Shown here: in pieces, positions 1 through 9,465 of the stretch | Position numbering within the stretch: the stretch's first letter is position 1 | Layout of the letters: every line of letters starts with the position of its first letter | NCBI GenBank assembly: GCA_947498645.1 | Contig: CANMKS010000001.1 | Location: forward strand, 2,642,032-2,706,031 | DNA from: an uncultured Paracoccaceae bacterium | GTDB lineage: Bacteria; Pseudomonadota; Alphaproteobacteria; Rhodobacterales; Rhodobacteraceae | DNA length: 64,000 nucleotides | Direction: 5' to 3' | Notes under the pieces: model-generated | Database searches by the model: none | Told to the model about the DNA's origin: nothing | What the model saw: the letters and a program-made list of their open reading frames with translations, nothing else | Translations under genes and position numbers: made by a program

Positions 1-129
1 GATCAGCCTGCCGCCTTTGCAAAGGCCTATGCCCTGCTGTCGGCCAAGGCCGAAGCCCTGCTTGCACTTCCGTTTGAGGAAATGACACAAGAGGACCGGC
101 AAGCGATATTCAACCGGATTGGGGCATAA
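1..129 (+). CDS. C-terminal end of a low-molecular-weight phosphatase-type arsenate reductase (partial)
   Basis: The reading frame is open from the first base and ends at TAA 127-129, leaving 42 residues of a C-terminus. The helix with F-x-x-A-Y, then LLALPFEEM, then a final NRIGA tail resembles the C-terminal end of ArsC/phosphotyrosine-phosphatase arsenate reductases. The catalytic N-terminal cysteine loop lies outside the window, so activity cannot be checked. The next gene, an aquaporin, starts one base after the stop, an arrangement known from alphaproteobacterial ars operons that supports the call. Another LMW phosphatase is possible. Confidence 0.5.
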   Translation, partial: DQPAAFAKAYALLSAKAEALLALPFEEMTQEDRQAIFNRIGA

Positions 130-130
130 C

Positions 131-775
131 ATGCAGAAACTATTGGCCGAAGGGCTGGGAACCGCATTTCTGCTGATTGGTGTTGTTGGCTCGGGCATCA
201 TGGCGGCGGCACTTGCGGACGGCAATGTGGCGATTGCTTTGTTGGCTAATGCGATTGCGACAGGGTGCATTCTTTATGTGATCATCACCACCCTTGGCCC
301 CATTTCCGGCGCACATTTCAACCCGGCCGTCACGCTGGCGTTTCTGCTGCGGGGCGAAATCAGCGTCAGCGATGCAATCCCCTATGTCGTCGTGCAGATT
401 GCCGGGGGTATCCTGGGGGTCTGGGCTGCGCATATCATGTTTGATCTCAGCATCTTGCAGGCTTCGACCACTGACCGCACAGGCGTGTCACAGTGGTTTT
501 CCGAAATCCTGGCCACCTTTGGGCTGCTTTTCGTGATCTTTGGTGGCCTGAAAAGCCGCCCGGATGCGGTGCCGACGCTGGTGGCGCTTTACATCACCGG
601 CGCCTATTGGTTCACATCGTCAACCAGCTTTGCCAACCCTGCCGTGACCATCGCGCGTGGGTTCAGCGACACCTTTGCTGGCATCAATCCCGCCCATATA
701 CCGATGTTCATCGTGATGCAGATTGTGGGGGTTGGCGTGGCTGCTTTGATCCTGCCACGTCTGTTCAAGGCCTAG
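131..775 (+). CDS. aqpS: MIP-family aquaporin, AqpS-like
   Basis: A 214-residue six-helix channel of the aquaporin/glycerol facilitator family in the inner membrane. Both pore motifs are intact: HFNPAVT with NPA at residues 64-66 and FANPAVT with NPA at 169-171. The ATG at 131 is chosen over an upstream TTG because it follows the arsC-like stop by one base and gives the usual short N-terminus into helix 1. In rhizobia an aquaporin of this type (AqpS) lets arsenite produced by ArsC leave the cell down its gradient. That role is inferred here from the upstream neighbour. The stop interlocks with that of the convergent regulator (772-775, CTAG). Transport of water or other small solutes is the alternative. 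Confidence 0.85.
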   Translation: MQKLLAEGLGTAFLLIGVVGSGIMAAALADGNVAIALLANAIATGCILYVIITTLGPISGAHFNPAVTLAFLLRGEISVSDAIPYVVVQIAGGILGVWAAHIMFDLSILQASTTDRTGVSQWFSEILATFGLLFVIFGGLKSRPDAVPTLVALYITGAYWFTSSTSFANPAVTIARGFSDTFAGINPAHIPMFIVMQIVGVGVAALILPRLFKA

Positions 776-1395
776 CCCAGCGACGTCACCCAAAGGATGG
801 TCGCATCCTCTGCGCTGATCGACACCACGTTGTGCCCCATGGTGGCATCATAATAAGCGCTGTCACCCCGCTTGAGGTCGACGGGTTCATAGAATTCCGT
901 AAACAACCGGATTTGCCCGGTCAGGACATAAAGGAATTCTTCGCCATCGTGGCGCACCCAGCCATCAAAATCCTCAAAGCTACGCGCACGAATGCGGGCG
1001 CGATAGGGCAGCATCTTTTTGGTAGTCAGCGCCTCGGCCAGCATGGCGTGTTCGTAGGTTGTGGTTATCTTGGTGGTTTCTTCACCGTTCCGTGTCAGCG
1101 CCATGCGCCCGCTCACCTGCCCTTTCGAGGGCGGCGTGAATAGCTGCGGGACCGATATTTCCAGCCCCACGGCCAGCTTTTTCAGTGCATCATAGGTGGG
1201 CGACATCTGCCCGTTTTCGATCTTGGACAGAGTTGACCGGGCCAGCCCCGCCTGCTTGGCGGCCTGTTGCAGCGTCCATTCGCGCGCCTTGCGCAATTCC
1301 CGCACCCGCGCGCCCAGATCAAGGGGTTGGGCAACACCGTTTTCACCATTTTCATGGGCGATCCGAATGAGGTTCTTGGGGGCCTTGTCATCCAT
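772..1395 (-). CDS. XRE-family regulator with C-terminal cupin sensor domain
   Basis: A 207-residue cytoplasmic regulator. Residues about 28-85 form an XRE helix-turn-helix (LGARVRELR, then AKQAGLARSTLSKIENG). Residues about 120-200 form a small cupin barrel (HDGEEFLYVLTG, GDSAYYDATMGH). Such two-domain proteins usually sense a small metabolite through the cupin and control an adjacent operon. The ATG at 1395 is preferred because upstream starts add a non-conserved tail. The gene diverges from the FrnE-like/MFS pair across about 150 bp, so that pair is the most likely target, and it converges on the aquaporin with interlocked stops. The ligand is not predictable from sequence. Confidence 0.85.
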   Translation of the reverse strand: MDDKAPKNLIRIAHENGENGVAQPLDLGARVRELRKAREWTLQQAAKQAGLARSTLSKIENGQMSPTYDALKKLAVGLEISVPQLFTPPSKGQVSGRMALTRNGEETTKITTTYEHAMLAEALTTKKMLPYRARIRARSFEDFDGWVRHDGEEFLYVLTGQIRLFTEFYEPVDLKRGDSAYYDATMGHNVVSISAEDATILWVTSLG

Positions 1396-1545
1396 TCCGT
1401 GTTCATAGTCAGCGTGTCTTGATCTTGCAAGCAAGGTGCAAATCCTTATGTGCACCGGCGCACAGTGATTTCTGCGGGACCGGGCTTTCCCCTCGCGTCA
1501 GACATGATAGATGGAATAGGCAACCCCCCATCGTCGGAGTCTTCC

Positions 1546-2190
1546 ATGGTCAAGCTAGATATCATTTCTGATCCCATTTGCCCGTGGTGCTACATCGGCA
1601 AGACCAATCTGGACAAGGCGCTGGAACAGTTTCCCGATCACCCTTTCACGATCGAATGGCACCCGTTTCAGTTGAACCCCGACATGCCTGCGGGCGGTAT
1701 GGACCGCCGCGCCTATCTGGAAGGTAAGTTTGGTGGCAAGGAAAACGCCGTAAAGGCCTACGCCCCCGTGGTTGAACACGCGGAAAAATCCGGCGCACAT
1801 ATCAACTTTGATGCGATCAAGAAGACGCCCAACACCATTGACGCCCACCGGTTGATCCATTGGGCCGGGATCGAACAGCGACAGAGCTTTGTCGTTGATC
1901 TGCTCTTCAAAGCCTATTTTGTGGATGGTCGCGATATCGGCGATCATGAGGTGCTGGCTGATATTGCCGATGCCGCTGAAATGGACGCGGCAATGGTGGC
2001 CAAGCTGTTGGCATCCGACAGCGATACCGACGACATCCGCGCGCGCGACAAACACAGCCGCAAGGTGGGTGTGAACTCTGTCCCGACATTCATCGTGGCC
2101 CAGCAACATGCCGTGCCGGGTGCCCAGCCACCGGAAATGTGGGTGGGCGTGATCAAAGAGATCATGGACCAGATTGAAGCGGCGGAATGA
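1546..2190 (+). CDS. FrnE/DsbA-like thiol oxidoreductase
   Basis: A 214-residue thioredoxin-fold protein of the DsbA/FrnE/2-hydroxychromene-2-carboxylate isomerase group. The redox motif C-P-W-C is at residues 12-15 in the context SDPICPWCYIGK, and the second half carries VPTFIV with the cis-proline typical of the family. No signal peptide is visible, so it is cytoplasmic, as for FrnE-type proteins linked to oxidative-stress tolerance. The ATG at 1546 is chosen because it places the family N-terminus directly before the first strand. Its TGA overlaps the ATG of the MFS gene by four bases (2187-2190), implying translational coupling. The substrate is unknown. Confidence 0.85.
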   Translation: MVKLDIISDPICPWCYIGKTNLDKALEQFPDHPFTIEWHPFQLNPDMPAGGMDRRAYLEGKFGGKENAVKAYAPVVEHAEKSGAHINFDAIKKTPNTIDAHRLIHWAGIEQRQSFVVDLLFKAYFVDGRDIGDHEVLADIADAAEMDAAMVAKLLASDSDTDDIRARDKHSRKVGVNSVPTFIVAQQHAVPGAQPPEMWVGVIKEIMDQIEAAE

Positions 2191-3413
2191 CAACCGCAGT
2201 CAACGTCCCATCCACAGCCAAGCGCCTGCCACAAACCGAATTCATCGCCCTGATGGCGATGTTGGCCGCAACTGTCGCCTTTTCCATCGACGCGATGCTG
2301 CCCGCCCTGCCCGAGATCGGCGCGGCGTTATCGCCCGAGAATGTGAACAATGCCCAGCTGATCATCACCAGCTTTGTACTGGGCATGGGGATCGGGACGA
2401 TGTTCACCGGACCACTCTCGGATGCGTTTGGGCGCAAGCCAGTGATGGTTGGTGGTGCGGTGGTCTATGTCATTGCCTGCGTCGTGGCCTGGGCTGCGCA
2501 ATCGTTAGAGGTGATGCTGGCCGCCCGCGTGGTGCAGGGCCTTGGAGCTGCGGGGCCGCGTGTCGTGGCGATGGCGTTGATCCGTGATTTATATTCCGGG
2601 CCGAATATGGCGCGGATACTATCATTTGTGATGGTGGTCTTCTCGCTTGTCCCGGCGCTTGCGCCGACCATGGGCCACTACATCATTCTTGGCTTTGGAT
2701 GGCGCGCGATTTTCGCTGCCTTTGTGATCTTTTCGGTTGTGTCGCTGATCTGGTTGCTTGTGCGGCAACCTGAAACCCTGATGCCGGAAAATCGCCGCCC
2801 GCTAAGCATTGCGGCCCTTTGGTCCGCAATCAAAGAGATGTTCGCGCATCGCACCGCGCGGCTGTCAATCTTTGTGCAAACGCTGACCTTTGGGATGCTT
2901 TTCACGGTGCTGTCGTCAACCCAGCAGGTCTTTGACATCACCTTTGGGCAAGGCGACCACTTTCACCTTTGGTTTGGTGGAATTGCGATTGTTGCGGCTT
3001 CTGCCAGTGTACTGAACGCGCGGATTGTGGTCCGGTTGGGCATGCGAGCGATCATCAAGGCGATGTTCACGGTGCAGATCATGGTCACGCTGATCATGAT
3101 CGCAGTGACTGCCACCGGTGCGTCCTATTGGCTGGCTTTCGGCACCTATGTGGTCTGGATCACGTCGAACTTTTTTCAGGCCGGTTTGACCATCGGGAAC
3201 CTGAACGCATTGGCGATGGAGGAAATGGGCCATATCGCGGGCATGGCGGCATCAATCATCGCCGCCGTGGCAACAATTGGCGGGGTCATCTTGGCGGCCC
3301 CTGTGGCATTGTTATTTGATGGGACACCACTGCCGATGGCCGTGGGGACACTGATATTCTCGCTGCTGGCCTTGTGGCTGACATCAATGATCAAGCGACC
3401 AGGCGAGGCTTAG
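2187..3413 (+). CDS. Bcr/CflA-family multidrug efflux MFS transporter
   Basis: A 408-residue, twelve-helix major facilitator. The loop 2-3 signature GPLSDAFGRKP at residues 75-85 and the helix-1 start with S-I-D-A-M-LPALP mark the Bcr/CflA drug:proton antiporter subfamily. It would export small hydrophobic compounds across the inner membrane using the proton gradient. Translation is coupled to the upstream thiol oxidoreductase by a 4-bp overlap. A divergent XRE-cupin regulator 5' of the pair probably controls both. Length is normal and no defect is visible. The exported compound cannot be named. Confidence 0.87.
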   Translation: MTTAVNVPSTAKRLPQTEFIALMAMLAATVAFSIDAMLPALPEIGAALSPENVNNAQLIITSFVLGMGIGTMFTGPLSDAFGRKPVMVGGAVVYVIACVVAWAAQSLEVMLAARVVQGLGAAGPRVVAMALIRDLYSGPNMARILSFVMVVFSLVPALAPTMGHYIILGFGWRAIFAAFVIFSVVSLIWLLVRQPETLMPENRRPLSIAALWSAIKEMFAHRTARLSIFVQTLTFGMLFTVLSSTQQVFDITFGQGDHFHLWFGGIAIVAASASVLNARIVVRLGMRAIIKAMFTVQIMVTLIMIAVTATGASYWLAFGTYVVWITSNFFQAGLTIGNLNALAMEEMGHIAGMAASIIAAVATIGGVILAAPVALLFDGTPLPMAVGTLIFSLLALWLTSMIKRPGEA

Positions 3414-3481
3414 GGTCAGTACCCACACGCACATGAATTACGCTGGATTTGCGCCCGACTAACAAATCGTTCGGGCAAGAA

Positions 3482-6400
3482 TCAGGCTTTGAGGGTTTTC
3501 TTCTGCTCCGCCAGTTTCTGCGCCAAATCCCGTGCAATGTTGAACGCGCCTTGGATCTTGTCGCGCTCCTTCGCCCAATCCCGGCGGACGACGATCTTGT
3601 TGTCCTTGACCTTGGCCAAGCCATTCTGCGCCTCAATAAACTCAACCAGCCCCTTGGGTGAGGCGAATTTGTCGTTGTGAAACTGAATGGTGGCCCCCTT
3701 TGGCCCGGCGTCCAGTTTGGCGATCCCGGCGCGTTTACACATCGCTTTGATCCGCACGACCAACATCAGCGTGTTGACCTCGCGCGGCAGTTTGCCAAAG
3801 CGGTCGATCAGTTCGGCGGCAAAGCCTTCCAGTTCGACCTTGGTGCTCAGTTCTGACAGGCGCCGATAGAGGCCCAGTCGCACATCCAGATCAGGCACAT
3901 AATCGTCGGGAATAAGGACCGGCACGCCGAGGTTGATCTGCGGCGCCCATTGCCCGTCGTCTATGATACCTTCTGCTTGGCCAGAGCGGATGGCGGCGAT
4001 CTGATCCTCCAGCATCTGCTGATAAAGCTCGTAGCCAACCTCGCGCATTTGCCCCGATTGCTCTTCGCCCAGCAGGTTGCCCGCCCCGCGAATATCCAGA
4101 TCCTGGCTGGCCAGCGTAAACCCGGCCCCCAGCGTATCAATCGACCCCAGCACACGCAGCCGTTTCTGCGCGGTGTCGGTCAACTTCTGGCGTGGTTTTG
4201 TTGTCAAATAGGCATATGCGCGGGTTTTGGACCGGCCCACCCTGCCCCGGATTTGATACAACTGGCTCAGGCCGAACATATCGGACCGCCAGACAATCAT
4301 GGTGTTGGCGGTTGGAATATCGAGGCCGGATTCAACAATTGTCGTGGCCAGCAACACATCGAACTTGCCGTCATAAAAGGCGTTCATGCGGTCATCAAGT
4401 TCCCCGGCGGCCATCTGTCCGGTGGCGGTGACATACGTCACCTCTGGCACTTCACGTTTGAGGAAATCCTCCATCTCGGCCATATCCGAAATCCGTGGCA
4501 CAACGATAAACGACTGCCCGCCGCGATAGTGTTCACGCAATAGCGCTTCGCGCACCGTGATCGTGTCGAATTCGCTGACATAGGTGCGGATCGCCAAACG
4601 GTCGATGGGTGGTGTGCCGATGATCGACAGATCGCGGACGCCAGACAATGACAGTTGCAGCGTGCGCGGGATCGGCGTGGCGGTCAGGGTCAGCACATGC
4701 ACATCGGTGCGAAGCTGTTTGAGCCGTTCCTTGTGTTGCACGCCGAATTTCTGTTCTTCATCAATGACCAGCAGCCCAAGGTTCTTGAACCGTACCCCCT
4801 TGGCCAAAAGCGCATGGGTGCCGACAACGATATCAACAGTGCCCTTGGTCAGGCCATCGCGGGTCAGGTTGGCATCTTTCGCGGATACAAACCGCGACAG
4901 CGGGCGCACATTGACAGGAAAGCCGCGGAAACGTTCAGCAAAGTTCTGGTAGTGTTGACGCGCCAGCAATGTCGTGGGGGCGATGATCGCCACCTGCACA
5001 CCTGACAAGGCGGCGACAAAGGCCGCACGGATTGCCACCTCGGTCTTGCCAAAGCCCACGTCGCCACAGATCAACCGGTCCATGGGTTTGCCAGAGCCAA
5101 GATCGGTCAGCACCTCTTCGATCGCGGCGAGTTGATCGTCGGTTTCCACATAGGGAAACCGGGCCAGAAACTGATCCCAGAGCCCATCCGGCGGGTCCAA
5201 TGCAGGTGCTGTGCGCAACTCCCGTTCCGCCGCCACGCGGATCAGGCGCTCGGCGATCTGGCGGATGCGTTCCTTGAGCTTGGCCTTCTTGGCCTGCCAT
5301 GCGCCACCCCCCAATTTATCAAGCAGCCCGGTCTCATGGCCGTATTTCGACAGCAGTTCGATGTTTTCGACCGGCAGGTAAAGTTTTGAATCCTCGGCAT
5401 ATTCCAGCAGCAGGCATTCATGCGCGGCACCCAGTGCCGTCACCACCTCCATGCCCATATAGCGCCCGACACCGTGATCGACGTGCACAACCAGATCGCC
5501 CGGGGACAGGCTGTTGGCTTCGCTCAGGAAATTCTCAGCCCGCCGCTTGCGTTTCGTCTGGCGGATCAAACGGTCGCCCAGCACGTCCTGCTCGGATATG
5601 ACCGTCATGCCGGGGGCCTCAAACCCGTGATCCAAGGCCCAAACCGCCAGGTGCACACCGCGCTTGCCGACGCGGCTGAAATCGGTGACCAGGATGACCT
5701 CGGCCACGCCTTCGTCCTCGATCAATCCTTCCAGACGTTCGCGCGCACCTTCGGAGTAAGAGGCGATGACAACCGGCCCGTCATCAAGTTTCGCGCGGAT
5801 ATGATCTGCCAAGGCACCAAACAGGCTGATCTGTTCCTGCTGCCGTTCGGGCGAAAAGTTCCGGCCAATCCGCCCGCCTGCATCAATCACGCCCGGCCCT
5901 GTGGATTGTTTGAGCGGGGAAAACTGCATGATCCGGCGGTCAGAGACTGCGGCCTCCCATGCGGCATCATTCAGATAAAGCAGGTCCGGCGGTGCTGGTT
6001 TATAGACACTGTCCATCCGCCCCTTCTGGCCAAGCGCATGCATCCGTGTGCCATATTGATCGGCAATGCTGTCCCAGCGGGACAGACGCATGGGCGTTGC
6101 CTGATCATCAAGCGTGACGGTCGCACCAGGCAGATAGTCAAACAGCGTTTCCAAATCGTCCTGAAAGAACCCCAGCCAATGCTCCACGCCGGCATGTTTG
6201 CGGCCCGCCGAAACAGCCTCATAAAGCGGATCATCGGTGCCAGCGGCACCAAATTCCAGCCGGTAGTTCTGGCGAAACCGCGTGATTGCCGCGTCATCCA
6301 GAATGACCTCTGACACAGGGGCCAGCTCAACCTCGGTCAGTTTTTCGGTGGTGCGTTGTGTTGCCGGATCAAAGCGACGCGCACCGTCCAGCACGTCGCC

Positions 6401-6931
6401 AAACAGATCCAGCCGGACAGGGCCGCTTTGGCCCGGTGGGAAGATATCAATAATGCCGCCCCGAATGGCATAGTCGCCGGGTTCCATCACGGTGGGGCTT
6501 TGGGTAAAGCCCATGCGGATCAGAAACTGGCGCAGCGCATCTTCGTCCAGCCGCTTGCCAACTGTTGCGGTAAAGGCCGCCTCGCGCAGCACACGGCGCG
6601 CGGGCACACGTTGCGTTACGGCAGACAAGGTGGTCAGCAGGATAAACTGTGCAGGCATCCCATGCACAAGCCCCGCCAGCGTGGCCATACGTGCGGCCGA
6701 TATGTCGGTGTTCGGCGAAACCCGATCATAAGGCAGGCAATCCCAGGCGGGAAAGACAAAGACCGGCGTATCAGGTGCAAAAAAGCGCAATGCGGCCTGC
6801 ATCGCGGCAAGGCGTTTGTCGTCGCGGGCCACATGCAACACGGGTTGACCCTTGGCCAGTTCGGTCAGGATAAGCTGGGCGTCATACCCTTCGGGCGCGC
6901 CGGAAACCGTGATGTGTTTGGGATCAGCCAT
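3482..6931 (-). CDS. mfd: Transcription-repair coupling factor Mfd
   Basis: A 1149-residue ATP-dependent translocase that removes stalled RNA polymerase at DNA lesions and recruits UvrA. Visible parts in order are the UvrB-like N-terminal module, the RNA-polymerase-interacting CarD-like region (SPGDLVVHVDHGVGRY), the helicase core with Walker A GDVGFGKTE near residue 624 and DEEQ near 724, helicase motifs through QIRGRVGRS, and the C-terminal TRCF domain. Start: a GTG lies at 6940, but the ATG at 6931 has AGGTGAG about four bases upstream and is preferred. Upstream on the same strand is a small membrane protein. Length matches the family. Confidence 0.97.
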   Translation of the reverse strand: MADPKHITVSGAPEGYDAQLILTELAKGQPVLHVARDDKRLAAMQAALRFFAPDTPVFVFPAWDCLPYDRVSPNTDISAARMATLAGLVHGMPAQFILLTTLSAVTQRVPARRVLREAAFTATVGKRLDEDALRQFLIRMGFTQSPTVMEPGDYAIRGGIIDIFPPGQSGPVRLDLFGDVLDGARRFDPATQRTTEKLTEVELAPVSEVILDDAAITRFRQNYRLEFGAAGTDDPLYEAVSAGRKHAGVEHWLGFFQDDLETLFDYLPGATVTLDDQATPMRLSRWDSIADQYGTRMHALGQKGRMDSVYKPAPPDLLYLNDAAWEAAVSDRRIMQFSPLKQSTGPGVIDAGGRIGRNFSPERQQEQISLFGALADHIRAKLDDGPVVIASYSEGARERLEGLIEDEGVAEVILVTDFSRVGKRGVHLAVWALDHGFEAPGMTVISEQDVLGDRLIRQTKRKRRAENFLSEANSLSPGDLVVHVDHGVGRYMGMEVVTALGAAHECLLLEYAEDSKLYLPVENIELLSKYGHETGLLDKLGGGAWQAKKAKLKERIRQIAERLIRVAAERELRTAPALDPPDGLWDQFLARFPYVETDDQLAAIEEVLTDLGSGKPMDRLICGDVGFGKTEVAIRAAFVAALSGVQVAIIAPTTLLARQHYQNFAERFRGFPVNVRPLSRFVSAKDANLTRDGLTKGTVDIVVGTHALLAKGVRFKNLGLLVIDEEQKFGVQHKERLKQLRTDVHVLTLTATPIPRTLQLSLSGVRDLSIIGTPPIDRLAIRTYVSEFDTITVREALLREHYRGGQSFIVVPRISDMAEMEDFLKREVPEVTYVTATGQMAAGELDDRMNAFYDGKFDVLLATTIVESGLDIPTANTMIVWRSDMFGLSQLYQIRGRVGRSKTRAYAYLTTKPRQKLTDTAQKRLRVLGSIDTLGAGFTLASQDLDIRGAGNLLGEEQSGQMREVGYELYQQMLEDQIAAIRSGQAEGIIDDGQWAPQINLGVPVLIPDDYVPDLDVRLGLYRRLSELSTKVELEGFAAELIDRFGKLPREVNTLMLVVRIKAMCKRAGIAKLDAGPKGATIQFHNDKFASPKGLVEFIEAQNGLAKVKDNKIVVRRDWAKERDKIQGAFNIARDLAQKLAEQKKTLKA

Positions 6932-6990
6932 TGCGCTCACCTATAGCATTTCGAATTGCTCTATCCTGCGGGATGTCGGTGTCAACAACC

Positions 6991-7515
6991 CTAGAAGAAT
7001 TGCAGCTTGGCGAGGCTGAAATACATCCCATACATCGCGGTGAAAAACATCGTTATCATGGCAATAACCTGCGTCCACAATCGCACGCGAAACAGGCGAT
7101 GCACCAGATCCTTGCCCGCCAGCGGCGTCTGGGCCAACTGCAACGCCAGCCTGACATTGATGGCGCCAATCAGACAAAGCGGTGCGCCAAGGATGAACAA
7201 ACCCTGCCCCAGTTCCAGCCCGTAGTAGAAACCGGCAAAACCCACAGCGCTTATCACAAAAGAAATAAGTCCAATCAACCACGGCCCAAGGCCGTGATGA
7301 TAGGCCACGATACGACGAACATGAATGTCGACCAACCCCTCAAGATCGGCAAGCTCGGCCGCGCCAAGGCGGCGCGCCCGGAACAGCATATCAAAGGGCA
7401 CCCCGATCAGCCAATTGCTGACCACGGACCATGTGCCGATCACAATCAGCCAATACCAGATGTTTGAAAATGTATTCAGTTCGATGATGCGAACGATGCC
7501 ATCGGTCCAGTCCAA
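6991..7515 (-). CDS. Four-helix membrane protein, Rhodobacteraceae 'SufBCD complex component' type
   Basis: A 174-residue protein with about four hydrophobic segments (near residues 18-40, 72-95, 97-120 and 150-170). The N-terminal block with FSNIWYW and IGVPFDML-RARR resembles proteins that databases label component of SufBCD complex in Rhodobacteraceae. I know of no experimental basis for that name and see no Fe-S motif. The first in-frame start is TTG at 7515 with GGGAAGA seven bases upstream. The gene lies just upstream of mfd and divergent from hemB. Function is unknown, and the family match is from memory of the sequence pattern. Confidence 0.7.
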   Translation of the reverse strand: MDWTDGIVRIIELNTFSNIWYWLIVIGTWSVVSNWLIGVPFDMLFRARRLGAAELADLEGLVDIHVRRIVAYHHGLGPWLIGLISFVISAVGFAGFYYGLELGQGLFILGAPLCLIGAINVRLALQLAQTPLAGKDLVHRLFRVRLWTQVIAMITMFFTAMYGMYFSLAKLQFF

Positions 7516-7641
7516 ACCTGTGTCTTCCCATGTGGTCCCCAGTTACGGCGGAACCTAGCGGCCCTGCGCCCAGTTGCCCAGTCTTGTGATGCCGCAAAAT
7601 CCATGCGACCAAGAATATGTGACGTGAAAAAGGCCAGCCCC

Positions 7642-8640
7642 ATGAAACCGACCCTTGCCCCCTTCCCCGCAACCCGCCTGCGGCGCTTGCGCAAAAATCC
7701 TGCGATGCGGGCACTGGCGCGGCAAAACACGCTGACGGTCGATGATTTGATCTGGCCGGTCTTTGTGATGGACGGCAAGGATGATGAAACGCCTGTGGCC
7801 TCGATGCCCGGTGTCGTGCGGCGCACCGTCGATCGGGTGGCCAAGGCCGCCAAAGAGGCACAGGCCCTTGGTATTCCGGCGATCTGCATCTTTCCCTACA
7901 CCGGGATGGCGGCACGCACCGAAGATTGTGCAATGGCCTGGGATCCGGACAATCTGACCAATCAGGCGATCCGCGCGATCAAGGATGCGGCCCCGGATAT
8001 CGCTGTTATGACCGACATCGCGCTTGATCCGTATAACATCAATGGCCACGACGGTTTCGTCGAAAACGGCGAAATCGTGAATGACCGCACGGTTGAGGCG
8101 CTGGTCAAGATGGGCCTCGCTCAGGCAGAGGCCGGGGCCGATATCCTTGGCCCGTCCGACATGATGGACGGGCGGATCGAGGCAATCCGTGCCGCCTTGG
8201 AGGCTGAGGGCCATCAGAACGTCGCGATCCTCAGTTATACGGCCAAATATGCCTCCAGCTTCTATGGGCCGTTTCGTGATGCGGTTGGCGCGTCCTCTGC
8301 GTTGACGGGTGACAAAAACACCTACCAGATGGATCCCGGCAACAGCGATGAGGCGTTGCGCTTGGTCGAACGTGACCTGCGCGAGGGTGCGGATATGATC
8401 ATGGTCAAACCGGGTATGCCATATTTGGATATCTGTCGGCGTGTGAAGGACAGCTTTGGCGTGCCCACCTATGCCTATCAGGTCAGCGGTGAGTACGCGA
8501 TGATGCAGGCAGCAGCGCAAAATGGCTGGTTGGACGGCGAAAAGGTGATGATGGAAAGCCTCCTGGCGTTCAAACGTGCGGGGTGTGACGGCATCCTGAC
8601 CTATTTCGCGCCGGAAGCGGCGAAGCTGTTGCAGGGATAG
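7642..8640 (+). CDS. hemB: Delta-aminolevulinic acid dehydratase (porphobilinogen synthase)
   Basis: A 332-residue cytoplasmic enzyme that condenses two 5-aminolevulinate molecules to porphobilinogen in haem, bacteriochlorophyll and cobalamin synthesis. The two Schiff-base lysines are present: Lys202 (YTAKYASSFYGPFRDA) and Lys256 (MVKPGMPYLD). The metal-site region reads TDIALDPYNINGHDG, lacking the cysteine-rich zinc triad, as expected for the magnesium-type enzymes of alphaproteobacteria. The ATG at 7642 starts the conserved N-terminal arm. Upstream TTG/ATG options only extend into the intergenic region. It is monocistronic, followed by a gap of about 0.33 kb. Confidence 0.97.
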   Translation: MKPTLAPFPATRLRRLRKNPAMRALARQNTLTVDDLIWPVFVMDGKDDETPVASMPGVVRRTVDRVAKAAKEAQALGIPAICIFPYTGMAARTEDCAMAWDPDNLTNQAIRAIKDAAPDIAVMTDIALDPYNINGHDGFVENGEIVNDRTVEALVKMGLAQAEAGADILGPSDMMDGRIEAIRAALEAEGHQNVAILSYTAKYASSFYGPFRDAVGASSALTGDKNTYQMDPGNSDEALRLVERDLREGADMIMVKPGMPYLDICRRVKDSFGVPTYAYQVSGEYAMMQAAAQNGWLDGEKVMMESLLAFKRAGCDGILTYFAPEAAKLLQG

Positions 8641-8966
8641 CAATACCCGGCTGCGTCTAAGCCGAATTTACAGACCTTGTTGATGTTGGTTTCAATGCAA
8701 CCAATGCCTGTTTTTACTTGGCCACAAAGGCGAAAGCCGCTGCTCGCTGTCAACTGAAAACACCAGCATATTTGCGCACGCACCTGACTGCGCCAGCAGA
8801 CGATAGACTCCAAATTCGGTCTACCAGAGCCTTGCCAGAATGACCCGTCAGGCCCTGCGACTTGTCAGATTGCATTTTTTAATCAACACTTATCCACATG
8901 CTGTGTTGGCTTTGCACCATTTTGGCAATGCAACATTCAGCAAGATACAATTCGGAAGGAACACCT
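8641..8966. other. Intergenic gap between hemB and the stress-protein gene
   Basis: No convincing reading frame, tRNA or strong terminator is visible. The right end holds the ribosome-binding site GGAAGGA (8954-8960) of the universal stress protein gene. The promoter of that gene should lie in the AT-richer stretch around 8870-8945. I looked for an FNR-type palindrome there and did not find a clean one. Confidence 0.6.
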
Positions 8967-9401
8967 ATGACGAATTCGGTCTTAGTAGCAGTGGATGGCA
9001 GTGATGGTGGCGCGCGCGCGCTTCAATATGCCGCTGAACGCGCAAAACTGGGAGGGGCAAAGCTGATTGTGACATATGTCATCGAATGGTCCCCATACTC
9101 GTTCAACACACCCGAAGAAAATGCAGAGCGGCACAAACGCAGAGAGGAAGAAATTGATCGGGCAACATCCGGTGTCGTGGAACCGGCAGCCGCTCAGTTG
9201 GCCGCCGCCGGCATTGAATATGAAACGGTCGTGCGCCACGGCCCGCCAGCAGAAACACTGATCAAACTCGCTGAAAAGTTTGGCGTACAGCAGATCGTGA
9301 TCGGGCGGCGTGGCCAGTCTGGCATCAAGAACCTGCTGTTCGGAAGCGTGGCGGGCAATTTGGTGCAAACCTCTCCGGTGCCTGTCGTCGTCGTGCCCTG
9401 A
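8967..9401 (+). CDS. Universal stress protein, UspA family
   Basis: A 144-residue single-domain Usp fold. The N-terminus reads VLVAVDGSDGG, and the C-terminal nucleotide-binding signature G-x2-G-x9-G-S is exact (GRRGQSGIKNLLFGS), so this is an ATP-binding type. These cytoplasmic proteins accumulate in stationary phase, under redox stress or at low oxygen. The ATG at 8967 is fixed by GGAAGGA six bases upstream. It precedes an AGCS symporter with a gap of about 65 bp. Joint transcription is possible but not shown. Confidence 0.93.
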   Translation: MTNSVLVAVDGSDGGARALQYAAERAKLGGAKLIVTYVIEWSPYSFNTPEENAERHKRREEEIDRATSGVVEPAAAQLAAAGIEYETVVRHGPPAETLIKLAEKFGVQQIVIGRRGQSGIKNLLFGSVAGNLVQTSPVPVVVVP

Positions 9402-9465
9402 TACGGCGCACAAAAGTTTGCCCCTTGTTGATGGGTGAACCAACAAGAACTTGAAGGGACATGTT

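Noticed and set aside
7555..8643. 362-codon open frame on the minus strand across hemB
   Set aside because: hemB is certain on the plus strand with both active-site lysines. The antisense frame has no recognisable family, which is typical of mirrored frames in GC-rich genes.
8641..8966. FNR/FnrL-type operator upstream of the universal stress protein gene
   Set aside because: No TTGAT-N4-ATCAA palindrome with acceptable match was found, only partial half-sites.
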